Below are positions 43,781-53,369 of a stretch of 64,000 nucleotides of DNA, piece after piece. Under the pieces are notes generated by a model, which saw only the letters and a list, made by a program, of their open reading frames with translations, had not been told where the DNA came from and ran no database searches. The DNA comes from Dyadobacter sp. MSC1_007 (GTDB lineage: Bacteria > Bacteroidota > Bacteroidia > Cytophagales > Spirosomataceae): NCBI RefSeq assembly GCF_023667495.1, contig NZ_JAMOZL010000006.1, positions 433,758 to 497,757 of the forward strand, in the 5' to 3' direction. Within the stretch, counting starts at the first letter, position 1. The number at the start of each line of letters is the position of its first letter. A program made the position numbers and the translations under genes.

Positions 43781-45313
43781 TTATTTATCCCAAAAAACAG
43801 GCGTTCCCAGCTCGTCGGGGCCCATTCTGGCTACTGCTTCCTTGTAATTCGCTTCATTGACAGATTTTTCCCTTACCGGATATACCAGCCTTTTGATGAA
43901 GTCTTTCACCGATGGATCTTTGCCCGGATACGTGTTCACAGGTAAGATTGGGAAGCCGCTTCTACGGAAGTTGGCCCAGGCCTCGGATCCATTTAAAAAG
44001 GATGATACCCAGTATTGATTGTTAATTTGTTCCAATGCTTTTGCCGGAACAAATGGATTGGCAATGAGATACTCGTCCTGGGCTGCTGCCGGAATGGTAG
44101 CCAACACGTCGTAGGTCGCCATTTGGGCCATATGCGCTTTCACGCCCGCTTCATAAAGCGCCTTTACATCACCTGTTGCCCAACCTCTTTGAACGGCTTC
44201 TGCCAGTAAAAGGGAAGTTTGGGAATAAGTGATGAAGAACTCAGGAGCATCGATTTTTCCAGCCGTCCTGCGGTTGATCTGCGAATATTTGAATGCGGAG
44301 CCAATCTTGCCAGGAAAATCAGGTGCCGTGGCAACGGTGGACTCATTGTATCCATAAGGCATTCCCTGCTGGTTAGCCGGATTGGTATCTTCGGCGCCCG
44401 CTGTCGCAATCGGGTTGCTGGGCGTTTCATATTTGACAGCGATTACTTTCAGACGGGGATCTTTGCTCGTTTTAAGAAAGTCTACGAAAGCTTTGCCCAA
44501 GTATACATTAGCTCGTTCTGTTCCCTGAAAATAGCCGGCCAACGGATGATTGAATGTACTGTTGAAAGCGATCAGCGCATTGTCAGCATTGGAACTTTGC
44601 AGTCCGCCCGCTGCCGGGTCAATCGCTTTGGCCACATACTGCTTTGCTTTGGCGACATCGATTTTGGAATAACGCATAGCCGCACGGAGTAGTAAAGAGT
44701 TGCCCAATTTTTTCCATTGGGCAATGTTGCCTTTGAAAAACAAATCACCGCCTTCAATAGGCTTTGCTGCGTCGAGTGCCTTGGTACCTTCTTCCAGTTC
44801 TTTCAGAATGTCATCGTAAATGAGCTTCTGATCATCGTATTTGGGTAAATTAATACCTTCCAGAAATGCCTTACCAGCTTCAAAATAGGGCACATCTCCG
44901 TAGGTATCTACCAAAACCATAAACACATAGGCCTTCCAGATCCGGGACATATTGTACAGGTTGGCCCGCGCAGGATTGTCTTTGGTTTGGGCAATAACCG
45001 TCGTAAGCAGGTTCACGGGGCCGTTTTGCAGGTATAGTGAGTTGAAATTGGCATTGGAATTCGGATCGTAGACGGTATTATGATTGCCGCCTTCCATAAC
45101 ACCGGTATACGGTGAGTTAATCTGCTGGACGATCTGCATCTGATAAAACTGAGTAGCAATAGCGGACCCGAATTCAGCATTGGAAAACAGATAAATCGGG
45201 TCAACGCTCGTGGCCAGAACAGGATTTTTGTTCACGTCCTCAAAGCCGCTGTCGCAGGAACTGGCGCCAACGAGCAGTGCCAGCGCGGTTGCATATATGA
45301 ATGTTTTTTTCAT
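43781..45313 (-). CDS. SusD/RagB-like nutrient-binding outer-membrane lipoprotein
   Basis: The 510-residue protein starts at ATG 45313 (MKKTFIYATALALLVGASSC, acylated Cys20). The longer frame reads through a GAATGAGT tandem repeat and is not a real N-terminus. The motif GFEDVNKNP after the lipid anchor and the later AQWKKLGNSLLLRAAMRYSK and WVSSFLNGSEAWANFRRSGFP segments mark the SusD-like_2 group. It is a surface lipoprotein that captures substrate above its SusC channel, encoded 162 bases upstream. Substrate unknown; the group is not limited to glycans. Confidence 0.92.
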   Translation of the reverse strand: MKKTFIYATALALLVGASSCDSGFEDVNKNPVLATSVDPIYLFSNAEFGSAIATQFYQMQIVQQINSPYTGVMEGGNHNTVYDPNSNANFNSLYLQNGPVNLLTTVIAQTKDNPARANLYNMSRIWKAYVFMVLVDTYGDVPYFEAGKAFLEGINLPKYDDQKLIYDDILKELEEGTKALDAAKPIEGGDLFFKGNIAQWKKLGNSLLLRAAMRYSKIDVAKAKQYVAKAIDPAAGGLQSSNADNALIAFNSTFNHPLAGYFQGTERANVYLGKAFVDFLKTSKDPRLKVIAVKYETPSNPIATAGAEDTNPANQQGMPYGYNESTVATAPDFPGKIGSAFKYSQINRRTAGKIDAPEFFITYSQTSLLLAEAVQRGWATGDVKALYEAGVKAHMAQMATYDVLATIPAAAQDEYLIANPFVPAKALEQINNQYWVSSFLNGSEAWANFRRSGFPILPVNTYPGKDPSVKDFIKRLVYPVREKSVNEANYKEAVARMGPDELGTPVFWDK

Positions 45314-45323
45314 GTTCAATTTT

Positions 45324-45420
45324 GAATGAGTGAATGAGTGAATGAGTGAATGAGTGAATTGTGAATGAGCCGCCGTGGAACGGGGAATGAGTGAATTGCG
45401 AATGAGTGAATGAGTGAATA
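45324..45420. repeat. GAATGAGT octamer tandem repeat
   Basis: Four adjacent copies of GAATGAGT at 45324-45355 and a part copy, then an interruption and two or three more copies (about 45384-45420). It lies between the SusC stop and SusD start. A pyrimidine-rich tract (45421-45474) follows up to the SusC stop. Confidence 0.8.
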
Positions 45421-45474
45421 TTTTTTCCTTCCGCACTTTCCTCCTCCTTCTTCCCTTTCCTACTTCCTCCCTTC

Positions 45475-48400
45475 CTATAATTTTATATTCAAATTAACCC
45501 CGTAGCTTCTGGTCGTTGGAAGGGTGTGGGTTTCGATGCCCTGTAAATTGTCGGATGCGGATACTTGTGCTTCGGGATCGAGGTTATCAATGTATTTTTT
45601 GATCATGAGCACATTGTTACACATTGCCGAGATGGTCAGGCCTTTGATAAATGTCTTGTCTCTCAGGAAGCGTGAAAGGTCGTAGCCCACCGTAATGCTC
45701 CTCCACCGCACGAATGCGCCGTTATAAACAAAAGGGGTAGCAAGACCTGTGCTGCGGTATGCTGTGTAAAATTGTTCAGCTTCTACACGCGTTGCATTGG
45801 GTGTACCATCGTTGGCAACGCCTTCAAGCAGCACGCCGCCTTCTCTGCCCACCAATGACGGTTTTGACAGCCCTTCACGCAGGAAATTCAGATTCGAGTT
45901 CGAAAGGATCTTGTTTCCCGCTTTAAAGTCGATCTGCGTTCCGATCCGGACACCTTTCACATTGACCGAATTGACCCACGCGCCGACCCATTTCGGGATA
46001 GCGCTGCCAAAAGTCATCAGATTTCCTTGCTGTGGAAGGCCGCCGGAAGTGATAATGCGTCCCTGAGCATCTCTTTTGTAATCAAATCCGCGGAGAGAGG
46101 CCAGCGGTTTGCCGACTTCGTGCGATACAATTCCGAAAAACTCACCGGTACCGACATCGAATCTTTGCTGACCGGCTGCTAGTTCAAGCACCTCACTGAT
46201 GTTGTAGCTCCCATTGAAGCTTGTTTCCCAGGTGATACCGTCGGTTCTTACCGGCACGATCGTTAACAGGAATTCGACCCCCTGATTGCGCAGTTTGCCC
46301 ACATTCACTTTGGTTTGGCTAAATCCGGAGGTATTGGAAATATCCACGTTCAGGATCTCATCGACGGTATTTTTCCGGTATAATGAAAGGTCCAGGTTAA
46401 GCCGGCTGTCGAACGTTTTTAGTTCAATACCAACCTCCGTTTCTTTCACTTTCAATGGTCTCAGATTGGCATTTGGGCTGACGGCCGAAGGCAGGTTCCC
46501 CAGAGCCGTTCCGTTGAAAGGATTCGCATTGATCCCATAATAAAGGTTATTGGAATACGGATCTGTATCACCACCCACTTCTGCATAGGCAGCACGTAAC
46601 TTACCATAAGTCAGCCAGTCGGGCGCAGTCGCAAATGCCTGACTGAACACAAAACTTGCGCTTACGGAAGGATAGAGGTAGCTATTGGATGCAGGATTAA
46701 GCGTTGAAAACCAGTCGTTTCTGCCGGTAACATTCACAAAGAAAAAGTTTTTGTAAGAAAACTCTGCCGCCCCGTAAATCGAGTTAACCTTTTTCTTGCT
46801 GTAACTGTAATTCGGAGTCTTCACCTGGCCATTGGCAATGGTATAGAGATCGCGTACGTAGAAGTTGGTCACTGCGGTGGACACATTGTCGCTGACCTGC
46901 AACATCTGGTTGCCTCCCAATGTAATATCGATCCCGAAATCGCCAAAGGTGCGGTTGGCGCCGATGAGGATATCCATATTGCGTTCGCGGAACGTCGATA
47001 CATCCTGGTAATAATACCCGTTGAAGCCGGTAGCCACTGCGCCGATCGATCTCGTTCCCGTCGGGCGGTTGTAGTTGTAAGGGCGGGTGTAATAATCCTG
47101 CCCGATGCGGCCCTGAACGAACAGCCAATCGGTGAAGTCATAGCGAACAGAGGCATTTCCGAAAATCCTGTCGCGGCGCACATTTTCGAAACGGTCATAA
47201 GCGACCCAGTACGGGTTATTGCGGTTCGTGAAACGCGCCAGCGGCATTTCGTTTCCATTGGCGTCCTTGCGATTTTTGAGCCAGTCGGTGTCGATGCTTG
47301 TTGCCAGTGTATAAATGGTTGTATTCGCATTCATATCCTGGATACCGATCTGCGGCGGGTTCTTGTTGTACTCGTTGGAGTAGTTTGCATTCAGCTGGGC
47401 CGAAAGCTTTTTGGAGAACTTATAATTGAGGCCCAGATTGAAAATCCGTTTGTGATAAGCCGAATTGGGCATAATGGCATTGGCATCGGTATTAGCGAAT
47501 GAAAGCCTGAAATTTCCTTTGTCATTACCGCCCGATAGTGCTACGGAGTTGGTGAAACTGGTACCTGTGCGGTAAAACTTCTTGATGCGGTCTTTGTGCG
47601 CCACATATGGCTGGGTACTTCCGTCGAACTGCGGGGTAGGTTTGCCGTCCAGCTTTTCACCGAATGCAAATACACCCGAGCCCTGCGCTTCAGCAGTGTT
47701 GGTAGGTCGTTTTCCAAATTCCCCCTGACCATATTCATATTGGAAATCCGTGTAATCCAGTGCTTCCTGAGCCTGGAAATTGGAGTTTACCTCTACGCCG
47801 ATCCCAGCCGCTTTACTGCCGCTTTTGGTCGTAATGATAATGGCGCCGTCTTTGGCACGAAAACCATACAACGCGGCTGCGGCTGCACCTTTCAGGACGG
47901 TCATAGACTCGATATCGTCCTGGTTAATGCTTTGCAGGCCATCACCTGCATCGGATGAGCCGCCGGTAGGGTTACCTGTTCCATTACCGTTGGATCCACC
48001 CGCCGAAACGCTGCTGTTGTTGATCGGAATGCCGTTCACGATGATCAGAGGCGAGTTATTACCTCCGAAAGACGACTGGCCCCTGATGCGGATTTTTGTG
48101 GATCCACCCGGGCCGCTCGCAGGCGGCGTCACATTCAGGCCGGCTACTTTCCCCTGTAAGCTGTTACCAAGATTGGTCGTGCGGTTCGTTGTCAGTTCTT
48201 CGGTATTTACCGTGGCTGTGGAGTAACCCAGTTTTTTGGCATCTCTTTTAATACCCAGGGCAGTTACGATCACCATTTCCAGGTTACGCACGTCGGGTTT
48301 CATCGAAATATCATAGACCGACTGGCTGCCGATCGGGATCTCCTGCGATGTGTAGCCCACAAAGGAGAATATCAGGACGCCCGCGTCGGGAACACTCAGC

Positions 48401-48930
48401 TGAAAGGAGCCTTCGGTGTCCGTAGCCGTTCCGGATTTAGTACCTTTTACGACAATGCTCACACCGGGGAGAGGTATTCCCTGCTCGTCGGTGACCTTAC
48501 CTGTGATATTGCGGTCAATGTTGCTTTTGTCCTGAATAATCTCCGGCAGTGCGCTTCCCGGTTCCGGGTTGGTTTTGACCAATACCACCTGCTTTCCGTC
48601 GATTTTGTAAGTAATGCTGACGGGTTTGAAAAGATCGTCGAGAATATCGCCAAGAGGACGGTCGACAGCATTAATGGATACTTTTCTCTGCGATTTGATC
48701 AGTGACGAGCTGTATGTGAACCGTAACTGCGTAAGCCTGTTTAGTTTGTGCAGTACAGTCTTCATTTCCAGGTTGTTAACCTGTATCGTAATCTTCTGGT
48801 TCAGAATATCCTGTGCCCCAACTGTACCGGCTGTTGCAACCGTGGCGCAAATTAAAGCAATAATAAGTTGGTAAAGTGATATTCTCATAGCCCTGTAAAG
48901 TAGCCGGGATAAGTGTCGGTGTTTTTTCAT
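45475..48930 (-). CDS. SusC/RagA TonB-dependent outer-membrane transporter with STN signalling domain
   Basis: The 1151-residue protein starts at ATG 48930 (MKKHRHLSRLL); the longer frame adds 37 residues without signal character. A signal sequence (cleavage near VGAQ) is followed by an STN domain (about 45-105, ITIQVNNLEMKTVLHKL), which talks to a FecR anti-sigma factor. Then come a carboxypeptidase-like beta-sandwich (about 135-220, GKVTDEQGIPLPGVSIVVKGT), the plug with VTALGIKRDAKKLGYS, and a 22-strand barrel to the end. It imports large nutrients with its SusD partner. The FecR gene lies directly upstream, forming a cell-surface signalling set. Confidence 0.94.
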   Translation of the reverse strand: MKKHRHLSRLLYRAMRISLYQLIIALICATVATAGTVGAQDILNQKITIQVNNLEMKTVLHKLNRLTQLRFTYSSSLIKSQRKVSINAVDRPLGDILDDLFKPVSITYKIDGKQVVLVKTNPEPGSALPEIIQDKSNIDRNITGKVTDEQGIPLPGVSIVVKGTKSGTATDTEGSFQLSVPDAGVLIFSFVGYTSQEIPIGSQSVYDISMKPDVRNLEMVIVTALGIKRDAKKLGYSTATVNTEELTTNRTTNLGNSLQGKVAGLNVTPPASGPGGSTKIRIRGQSSFGGNNSPLIIVNGIPINNSSVSAGGSNGNGTGNPTGGSSDAGDGLQSINQDDIESMTVLKGAAAAALYGFRAKDGAIIITTKSGSKAAGIGVEVNSNFQAQEALDYTDFQYEYGQGEFGKRPTNTAEAQGSGVFAFGEKLDGKPTPQFDGSTQPYVAHKDRIKKFYRTGTSFTNSVALSGGNDKGNFRLSFANTDANAIMPNSAYHKRIFNLGLNYKFSKKLSAQLNANYSNEYNKNPPQIGIQDMNANTTIYTLATSIDTDWLKNRKDANGNEMPLARFTNRNNPYWVAYDRFENVRRDRIFGNASVRYDFTDWLFVQGRIGQDYYTRPYNYNRPTGTRSIGAVATGFNGYYYQDVSTFRERNMDILIGANRTFGDFGIDITLGGNQMLQVSDNVSTAVTNFYVRDLYTIANGQVKTPNYSYSKKKVNSIYGAAEFSYKNFFFVNVTGRNDWFSTLNPASNSYLYPSVSASFVFSQAFATAPDWLTYGKLRAAYAEVGGDTDPYSNNLYYGINANPFNGTALGNLPSAVSPNANLRPLKVKETEVGIELKTFDSRLNLDLSLYRKNTVDEILNVDISNTSGFSQTKVNVGKLRNQGVEFLLTIVPVRTDGITWETSFNGSYNISEVLELAAGQQRFDVGTGEFFGIVSHEVGKPLASLRGFDYKRDAQGRIITSGGLPQQGNLMTFGSAIPKWVGAWVNSVNVKGVRIGTQIDFKAGNKILSNSNLNFLREGLSKPSLVGREGGVLLEGVANDGTPNATRVEAEQFYTAYRSTGLATPFVYNGAFVRWRSITVGYDLSRFLRDKTFIKGLTISAMCNNVLMIKKYIDNLDPEAQVSASDNLQGIETHTLPTTRSYGVNLNIKL

Positions 48931-49115
48931 ACTTTTGATTGTTTTGTTCAGTATTGAAATGGTGGGCAAAATGCTCCTGTATCGTAACAGAATATGTTCG
49001 ATCCGTTGGAGGCGCAGGGTCAGTGATGGCGCAATCATCACTGGCTCTTTATGATTTACAGGTTAGGCAGAGTGTCTATCTCATAGGCAGATTACTTGAA
49101 TTTTAGGGGTCGTTA

Positions 49116-50213
49116 TTAATTGCATCCTTTGGCAAGTACGATCACCCGGCCGTGCTCCATATTATAGGTGGCACCAATAGCCTGGCAAATCGCATTAAGT
49201 CTTTGTTTCAGGTTCTCGTCGCTGAACTCGGCGCTGATCATGCAGCTGGCAAGTGTTTCAGCGTTGTATTCGATCACGATCCCGTAAGCTTTTCCAAGGG
49301 CGTCGAAGGCGTTAGCCACTGGCATATCATCGAACACCTGCTCCTTATGTCCGGCAGATTCGGCGAGGAGGCCAGGATTGGAAACCTTACTTTTTTCAAG
49401 CTTTTTATCTTTTCTGCGAAAAACAGCCTGCTGGTTCGGGTCCAGGATCACACCGGCGACAGGTTTCTTTGAATTGCTCACGGCTGTTTCATATAAATGC
49501 TTCGGATAAACCGAAACACGGCCTGTTTTGACGGCCACCATTATCGTATTTTCTGTATCGATCGCTTTTACACGGAAGCTCGTTCCAAGTACTTTCGTTA
49601 CCGTTTCGCTGGTGTAGACCAGGAAAGGCCGCTGCGGATCTTTGGCAACATCAAAAAAAGCCTCGCCGGTAAGCTGCACTTTACGCTCATTCAGGGCAAA
49701 CTGGGCAGGATAGGAGATAGAACTTCCCTCTTTGAGGGTAGCAACGCTGTTATCGCTTAATAAAACGGTCATTTCTTTTCCGGAGCGATTGGTAGTTGTG
49801 ATCATTTCCACGGTCGCCATTGCATTGGTATCGCCTTGTCCCGGCATGGGGCGGCCGGGATGCGTCGTGTAGTATAGCCAGCTCAACCCTGCAACCAGTA
49901 CGAGCACCGCCGCTGCCCGCCAGATCGCCGGCCAGTAAAAACGGTTGCTTTCCTGGTCCTTCCGCAGCTCGGCAAGCCGTACAATCTCGTCAATTTCGTG
50001 TTTCATTAAGTCCTCCGAAAGATTGTCACGGTAGGCGTCATGTATTGAAATGACCATTTCTCTGGCAACAGCTACAATATTTGCCCGGTCGGGGTTATCG
50101 GCGAGCCATTGTTCCCAGAAGTGGATCGTGGCGGCATCAGGCTCAGTTACCCACCGCCGGAACAGCTCGTCCATTGCCAGGTCTTCCACGCCATAAGATC
50201 GGTAGTCGGTCAT
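49116..50213 (-). CDS. FecR-family anti-sigma factor
   Basis: The 365-residue protein from ATG 50213 (MTDYRSYGVEDLAMDELF) starts with a cytoplasmic helical domain that holds the sigma factor (about 5-85). One membrane helix follows at about 100-120 (AAAVLVLVAGLSWLYY), then the periplasmic FecR beta domain (about 135-245, VLLSDNSVATLKEGSSISYP, LTGEAFFDVAKDPQRPFLVY) and a C-terminal DUF4974/STN-like domain that meets the transporter signal. ATG 50231 would add six residues. On substrate import by the STN-type SusC the factor releases the ECF sigma encoded upstream. The 341 bases between it and the sigma gene hold a MITE-like element. Confidence 0.93.
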   Translation of the reverse strand: MTDYRSYGVEDLAMDELFRRWVTEPDAATIHFWEQWLADNPDRANIVAVAREMVISIHDAYRDNLSEDLMKHEIDEIVRLAELRKDQESNRFYWPAIWRAAAVLVLVAGLSWLYYTTHPGRPMPGQGDTNAMATVEMITTTNRSGKEMTVLLSDNSVATLKEGSSISYPAQFALNERKVQLTGEAFFDVAKDPQRPFLVYTSETVTKVLGTSFRVKAIDTENTIMVAVKTGRVSVYPKHLYETAVSNSKKPVAGVILDPNQQAVFRRKDKKLEKSKVSNPGLLAESAGHKEQVFDDMPVANAFDALGKAYGIVIEYNAETLASCMISAEFSDENLKQRLNAICQAIGATYNMEHGRVIVLAKGCN

Positions 50214-50339
50214 TTTCAAAGCATTGTACAAATCAGGATCCCATTACGACGGTCTCTGAGTATGTATGTCAGGTTTGAAAGGTTTTATAACCAAAAAAAT
50301 GAAAATATTTTCAGGAAAAGTGATAGAGTAGAGAAGATG

Positions 50340-50546
50340 GTACGAAGGTATACCTTCGTACTTTCTATTCGCAGGCCTCCGGCCGGTCATCCCAGCTAGG
50401 ACGTAAGAGGTCATTCCAACGAAGACGTAACCGGTCAATCCCAGCTAAGACGGAATTACGATAAAAGCAGGTGTATTGTGAATCGTTTCTACTGAATGAA
50501 CCGGCCGGAGGCCTGCAAATAAGAGTCACGAAGGTATACCTTCGCG
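50340..50546. mobile_element. MITE-like inverted-repeat element with three internal direct repeats
   Basis: Two arms of about 50 bases (50340-50390 and 50496-50546) are imperfect inverted copies. Each contains the palindrome CGAAGGTATACCTTCG and, at the inner side, GCAGGCCTCCGGCCGG (50371-50386) or its complement (50501-50516). Between them three 22-23-base direct repeats (50385, 50409, 50433; GGTCAtCCCAGCTArGACG type) recur every 24 bases. It has no coding capacity and no clear target-site duplication. It separates the fecR and sigma genes and could fold into a strong RNA hairpin. Confidence 0.7.
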
Positions 50547-50554
50547 CTATTTTT

Positions 50555-51163
50555 TTATAATAACATCACGAACAGCAACCAAACGAACTCTGCGGGGACC
50601 CAGATTTCTTTGATTTCTTTCAGCGTCCGGTAGAGGAGGTTGGAGACACTCTGGCGGCCGAGGCCCATGACGCTGGCGATGTCCTCGTTGTCGAGGTTTT
50701 GGTAGAAACGCAGGTAAATGATTTCCTGCTGACGTTTGGAAAGCAGCGAAATGACCCGTTTGAGCCTCGTATTCCGAAAACGCGCGTGTTCTTCTTCGAT
50801 GATATCCGCCTCGATGGAACGATCAGATGATTCGGGGTCGAAAATACCCTGGCCTGGTTCGTGGAAACGTTTCAGGCGGGCACTCTCTTTAATGAGTTTG
50901 TGGCGGAGCGCTTTGAGCAGATAAGATTTGACAAAGGAAGTTTCGGAAAGATAATTACGGCGCTCCCAAAGGTCCAGATACAGTTCCTGGATGGCGTCGC
51001 GGATGAAATCTGAATCGGAAGAGAACCTGGTCGCATAGTTGTAAAGCGCCCGGTAATGCACCTGTGCGAGCTGCCCAAGAGCGTCGGAATCACCGGCTTT
51101 GAACCGTTGCCATAGCCTTACGTTGATGTCGGCTGCATTCAATATGTGCTCTTCTTCGTTCAA
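50555..51163 (-). CDS. ECF sigma factor of the FecI-like, SusCD-linked type
   Basis: The 202-residue protein has region 2 (about 25-90, FIRDAIQELYLDLWERRNYL) and region 4 (about 135-185, QQEIIYLRFYQNLDNEDIASVMGL, then RQSVSNLLYRTLKEIKE), and an unusual hydrophobic tail (WVPAEFVWLLFVMLL) that might touch the membrane or the anti-sigma factor. No region 3 is present. It would direct RNA polymerase to the SusC/SusD promoter after release by the FecR protein. It starts 98 bases after the terminator of the copper-domain protein gene. Sigma, FecR, SusC, SusD, RraA-like and enolase-type genes all run on the minus strand in that order. Confidence 0.93.
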   Translation of the reverse strand: MNEEEHILNAADINVRLWQRFKAGDSDALGQLAQVHYRALYNYATRFSSDSDFIRDAIQELYLDLWERRNYLSETSFVKSYLLKALRHKLIKESARLKRFHEPGQGIFDPESSDRSIEADIIEEEHARFRNTRLKRVISLLSKRQQEIIYLRFYQNLDNEDIASVMGLGRQSVSNLLYRTLKEIKEIWVPAEFVWLLFVMLL

Positions 51164-51260
51164 GTCTAATGCAACGTTTAGTTTTATTAAATCAACGAAT
51201 TATACCAATCAAAAGCGGCCGATCCCTGCATTCTCCTTGTGATCCAAGGCAATTATCGGT

Positions 51261-51293
51261 AAAAAATGGGCCGGAGAAATGCACTCCGGCCCA
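51261..51293 (-). terminator. Terminator after the propeller/azurin gene
   Basis: A perfect 10-bp stem TGGGCCGGAG/CTCCGGCCCA with a 7-base loop is followed on the minus strand by six T residues. It starts 16 bases past the stop at 51309. Confidence 0.9.
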
Positions 51294-51308
51294 CTGGATA
51301 TTCAGGTG

Positions 51309-53303
51309 TTATTTGACAATTTTCAGCTTGCCCTGCATCAGCGTGTAGTGTCCGGGAAACGTACATACATACTGGTACGTGCCGGCTTGCTTAGGCGCAA
51401 CGAAATAGATGGATTCGGTTTTTTCCGGCTCCACGATGTTGGTATGGAAGAGAACGTCATTTGTTTTAGGCACATAATTAAGCTCTGTCCCTTTCAAACC
51501 GAGGTTGAGCCCGGCCTCGCCAACCGCATTGGCAGTGCCCGGCTTGGTGATCACGAGGTTATGCAGCATATCGTCGTTGTTATTGAAAACGATTTTGATC
51601 TTGCTACCTGCTTTAACCTCGATTTCCGAGATATCGAACTTCAATCCCGGAACAGTGCCGATCGTCACTACCTGGTCTGGGCCGTTAGTCCAGCTGGCTG
51701 GCATGTCTGTCACACGTTTCGCAGATGGCGCTGAATTATCCGCGCCGGAACTGGCCATTGCATGCGCACTGTGATCAACCGTAGCCGCTTTCACGGTCGT
51801 AGTGAATTGCGAAGCATTGGCCGCTGTGCCGCTGGCGATTTCGTTCAGTGTATAGTAACCGGTATTGTGAAGCAATGCATTTCCGTCAGGGGATTTCACG
51901 CCATCCGCTTTGATCTCATGAATGTAGCCCTTCCGCAATGTCGCCGGATCTACAACCAGTCGCACCCGCATGCCGTCCTCCGACACGATAATACCTTTCA
52001 AAGGCACTTCCTGCGTATTGATGATCGGGCTGCCATAAGTACGGTGGTATTTGTAGGTAAAGCTGTTCATTTTGTAAGCGTCCTGGTCGGCAGCTGCCTT
52101 CTTATCGACCGGGCTGGTGAAAGTAATCTCGAAACCGTCGGGCATAGAACGTACTGTCTTCATTTCAAATGGCATTTTGCCCGTCCACACTAGTCGTTGA
52201 ATACCAAATTCCTCTTTGCCTGTCGCCGCCCAACCGCGACTGGTCTGTCCTACGAAAAGCGAGCCGTCCAAGCCCCATTCGAGGCGGAGGATACCCGACA
52301 TGAAGCCTTCACGGAAAGGGAAAATCGTTCCCTGCCACACGCCATTCACTTTTTCAAGGTCGACACGGGTGATAATGCTGTGTCCCTGGTCACCCACGAA
52401 CATCTGCCCGGTGAAAGGCCCGAATGCGCCATTGGTTACGTCTTCTTTAAAATCCGAAGTAGAAATACCAACCAGGGTATGTGGGAACCAGATCGCAGGA
52501 GGCTTAATGCCCGGTACACGTTTGGCGACATCGTAAAGTGGCTCACCGGTATTTGGAATGTCCTCGGGGCTCAGTTTCACAGGAGACCCTTCTTCTTTGC
52601 TCCACCGCAATCCGGCCGGGTTACCTGCGAAATCACCTTTTTCAAGATGGGTCATACGTCCCGAACCAACCCAGTCGCCCTGGTTTTCAGTATAAAAAAT
52701 ATCACCCTTGTAAGACCCGAAGCCGGAAGGGGAGCGCAGACCGGTCGCATAAGGCGTAAGCTTGCCGTCTTCACCGAGTTTGAGCATCCAGCCACGCCAT
52801 TTCGACTGGCTTGCACCGCGTCCAACCCAGTCGAGGTTAAGAGTTACGAGCATTTCGCCATTGGGCATTGCAACCGGTCCATATGAATACTGGTGATAAT
52901 TGCCTGACAGGGGCCATTTTGTAAAGGAATCGTACACATCTGCGACGCCGTCGTTGTCCGTATCCTGCAAGCGCGTCACTTCGCCGCGCTGCGAAATCAG
53001 AAAGTCTTTGCCACGGTACAGCAAGCCTAGTGGCTCGTGAAGTCCGGAGGCAAAACGTTGAAACGACGGTTTGCCATCGCCCTTCAGATAGGGATTGCCA
53101 ATCATCCACACCTCACCACGACGGGTAGAAGCAGCCAGACGGCCATCCGGCAGGACCGACATGCCGCCAACTTCCATTTTGATATTATCGGGAATGGGTA
53201 TCGTGATGATCCGGTAATAATCATCGGCTTTGCTAGGTTTCGACTGTGCAAATGCACTCACACAGCCAACGGAAATCAGGGTAGTTAAGAGAATATTTTT
53301 CAT
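51309..53303 (-). CDS. Secreted beta-propeller dehydrogenase-like protein fused to an azurin-type copper domain
   Basis: The 664-residue protein has a signal peptide (cleavage after AFAQ, residue 20). Residues about 30-400 form a propeller resembling PQQ-dependent sugar dehydrogenases and the related membrane-bound dehydrogenase domain (GGMSVLPDGRLAASTRRGEVW, LHEPLGLLYRGKDFLISQ). A linker domain (about 400-490) and an Ala/Ser-rich stretch lead to a cupredoxin at about 540-664 with all type I copper ligands: His581, Cys647, His652 and Met656 in CTFPGHYTLM, the azurin spacing. It probably oxidises a sugar or alcohol in the periplasm and passes electrons to copper. PQQ ligands could not be confirmed. 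It follows the DUF1080/PA14 gene by 66 bases. Confidence 0.87.
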   Translation of the reverse strand: MKNILLTTLISVGCVSAFAQSKPSKADDYYRIITIPIPDNIKMEVGGMSVLPDGRLAASTRRGEVWMIGNPYLKGDGKPSFQRFASGLHEPLGLLYRGKDFLISQRGEVTRLQDTDNDGVADVYDSFTKWPLSGNYHQYSYGPVAMPNGEMLVTLNLDWVGRGASQSKWRGWMLKLGEDGKLTPYATGLRSPSGFGSYKGDIFYTENQGDWVGSGRMTHLEKGDFAGNPAGLRWSKEEGSPVKLSPEDIPNTGEPLYDVAKRVPGIKPPAIWFPHTLVGISTSDFKEDVTNGAFGPFTGQMFVGDQGHSIITRVDLEKVNGVWQGTIFPFREGFMSGILRLEWGLDGSLFVGQTSRGWAATGKEEFGIQRLVWTGKMPFEMKTVRSMPDGFEITFTSPVDKKAAADQDAYKMNSFTYKYHRTYGSPIINTQEVPLKGIIVSEDGMRVRLVVDPATLRKGYIHEIKADGVKSPDGNALLHNTGYYTLNEIASGTAANASQFTTTVKAATVDHSAHAMASSGADNSAPSAKRVTDMPASWTNGPDQVVTIGTVPGLKFDISEIEVKAGSKIKIVFNNNDDMLHNLVITKPGTANAVGEAGLNLGLKGTELNYVPKTNDVLFHTNIVEPEKTESIYFVAPKQAGTYQYVCTFPGHYTLMQGKLKIVK

Positions 53304-53369
53304 TGATTGAAATCAGATAATGGTTCGTTTGGAAGGAAAACCGGGATTCTGCCGGATTGGCATTTTATC

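Noticed and set aside
45314..45436. N-terminal extension of SusD (THSLIHSFTHS-like residues)
   Set aside because: It is translated from the GAATGAGT tandem repeat and precedes a perfect lipoprotein signal that starts at 45313.
50385..50455. Short CRISPR-like or iteron array of three direct repeats
   Set aside because: The units are contiguous and degenerate with no unique spacers, and they are enclosed by inverted arms, so a MITE-like element explains them better.
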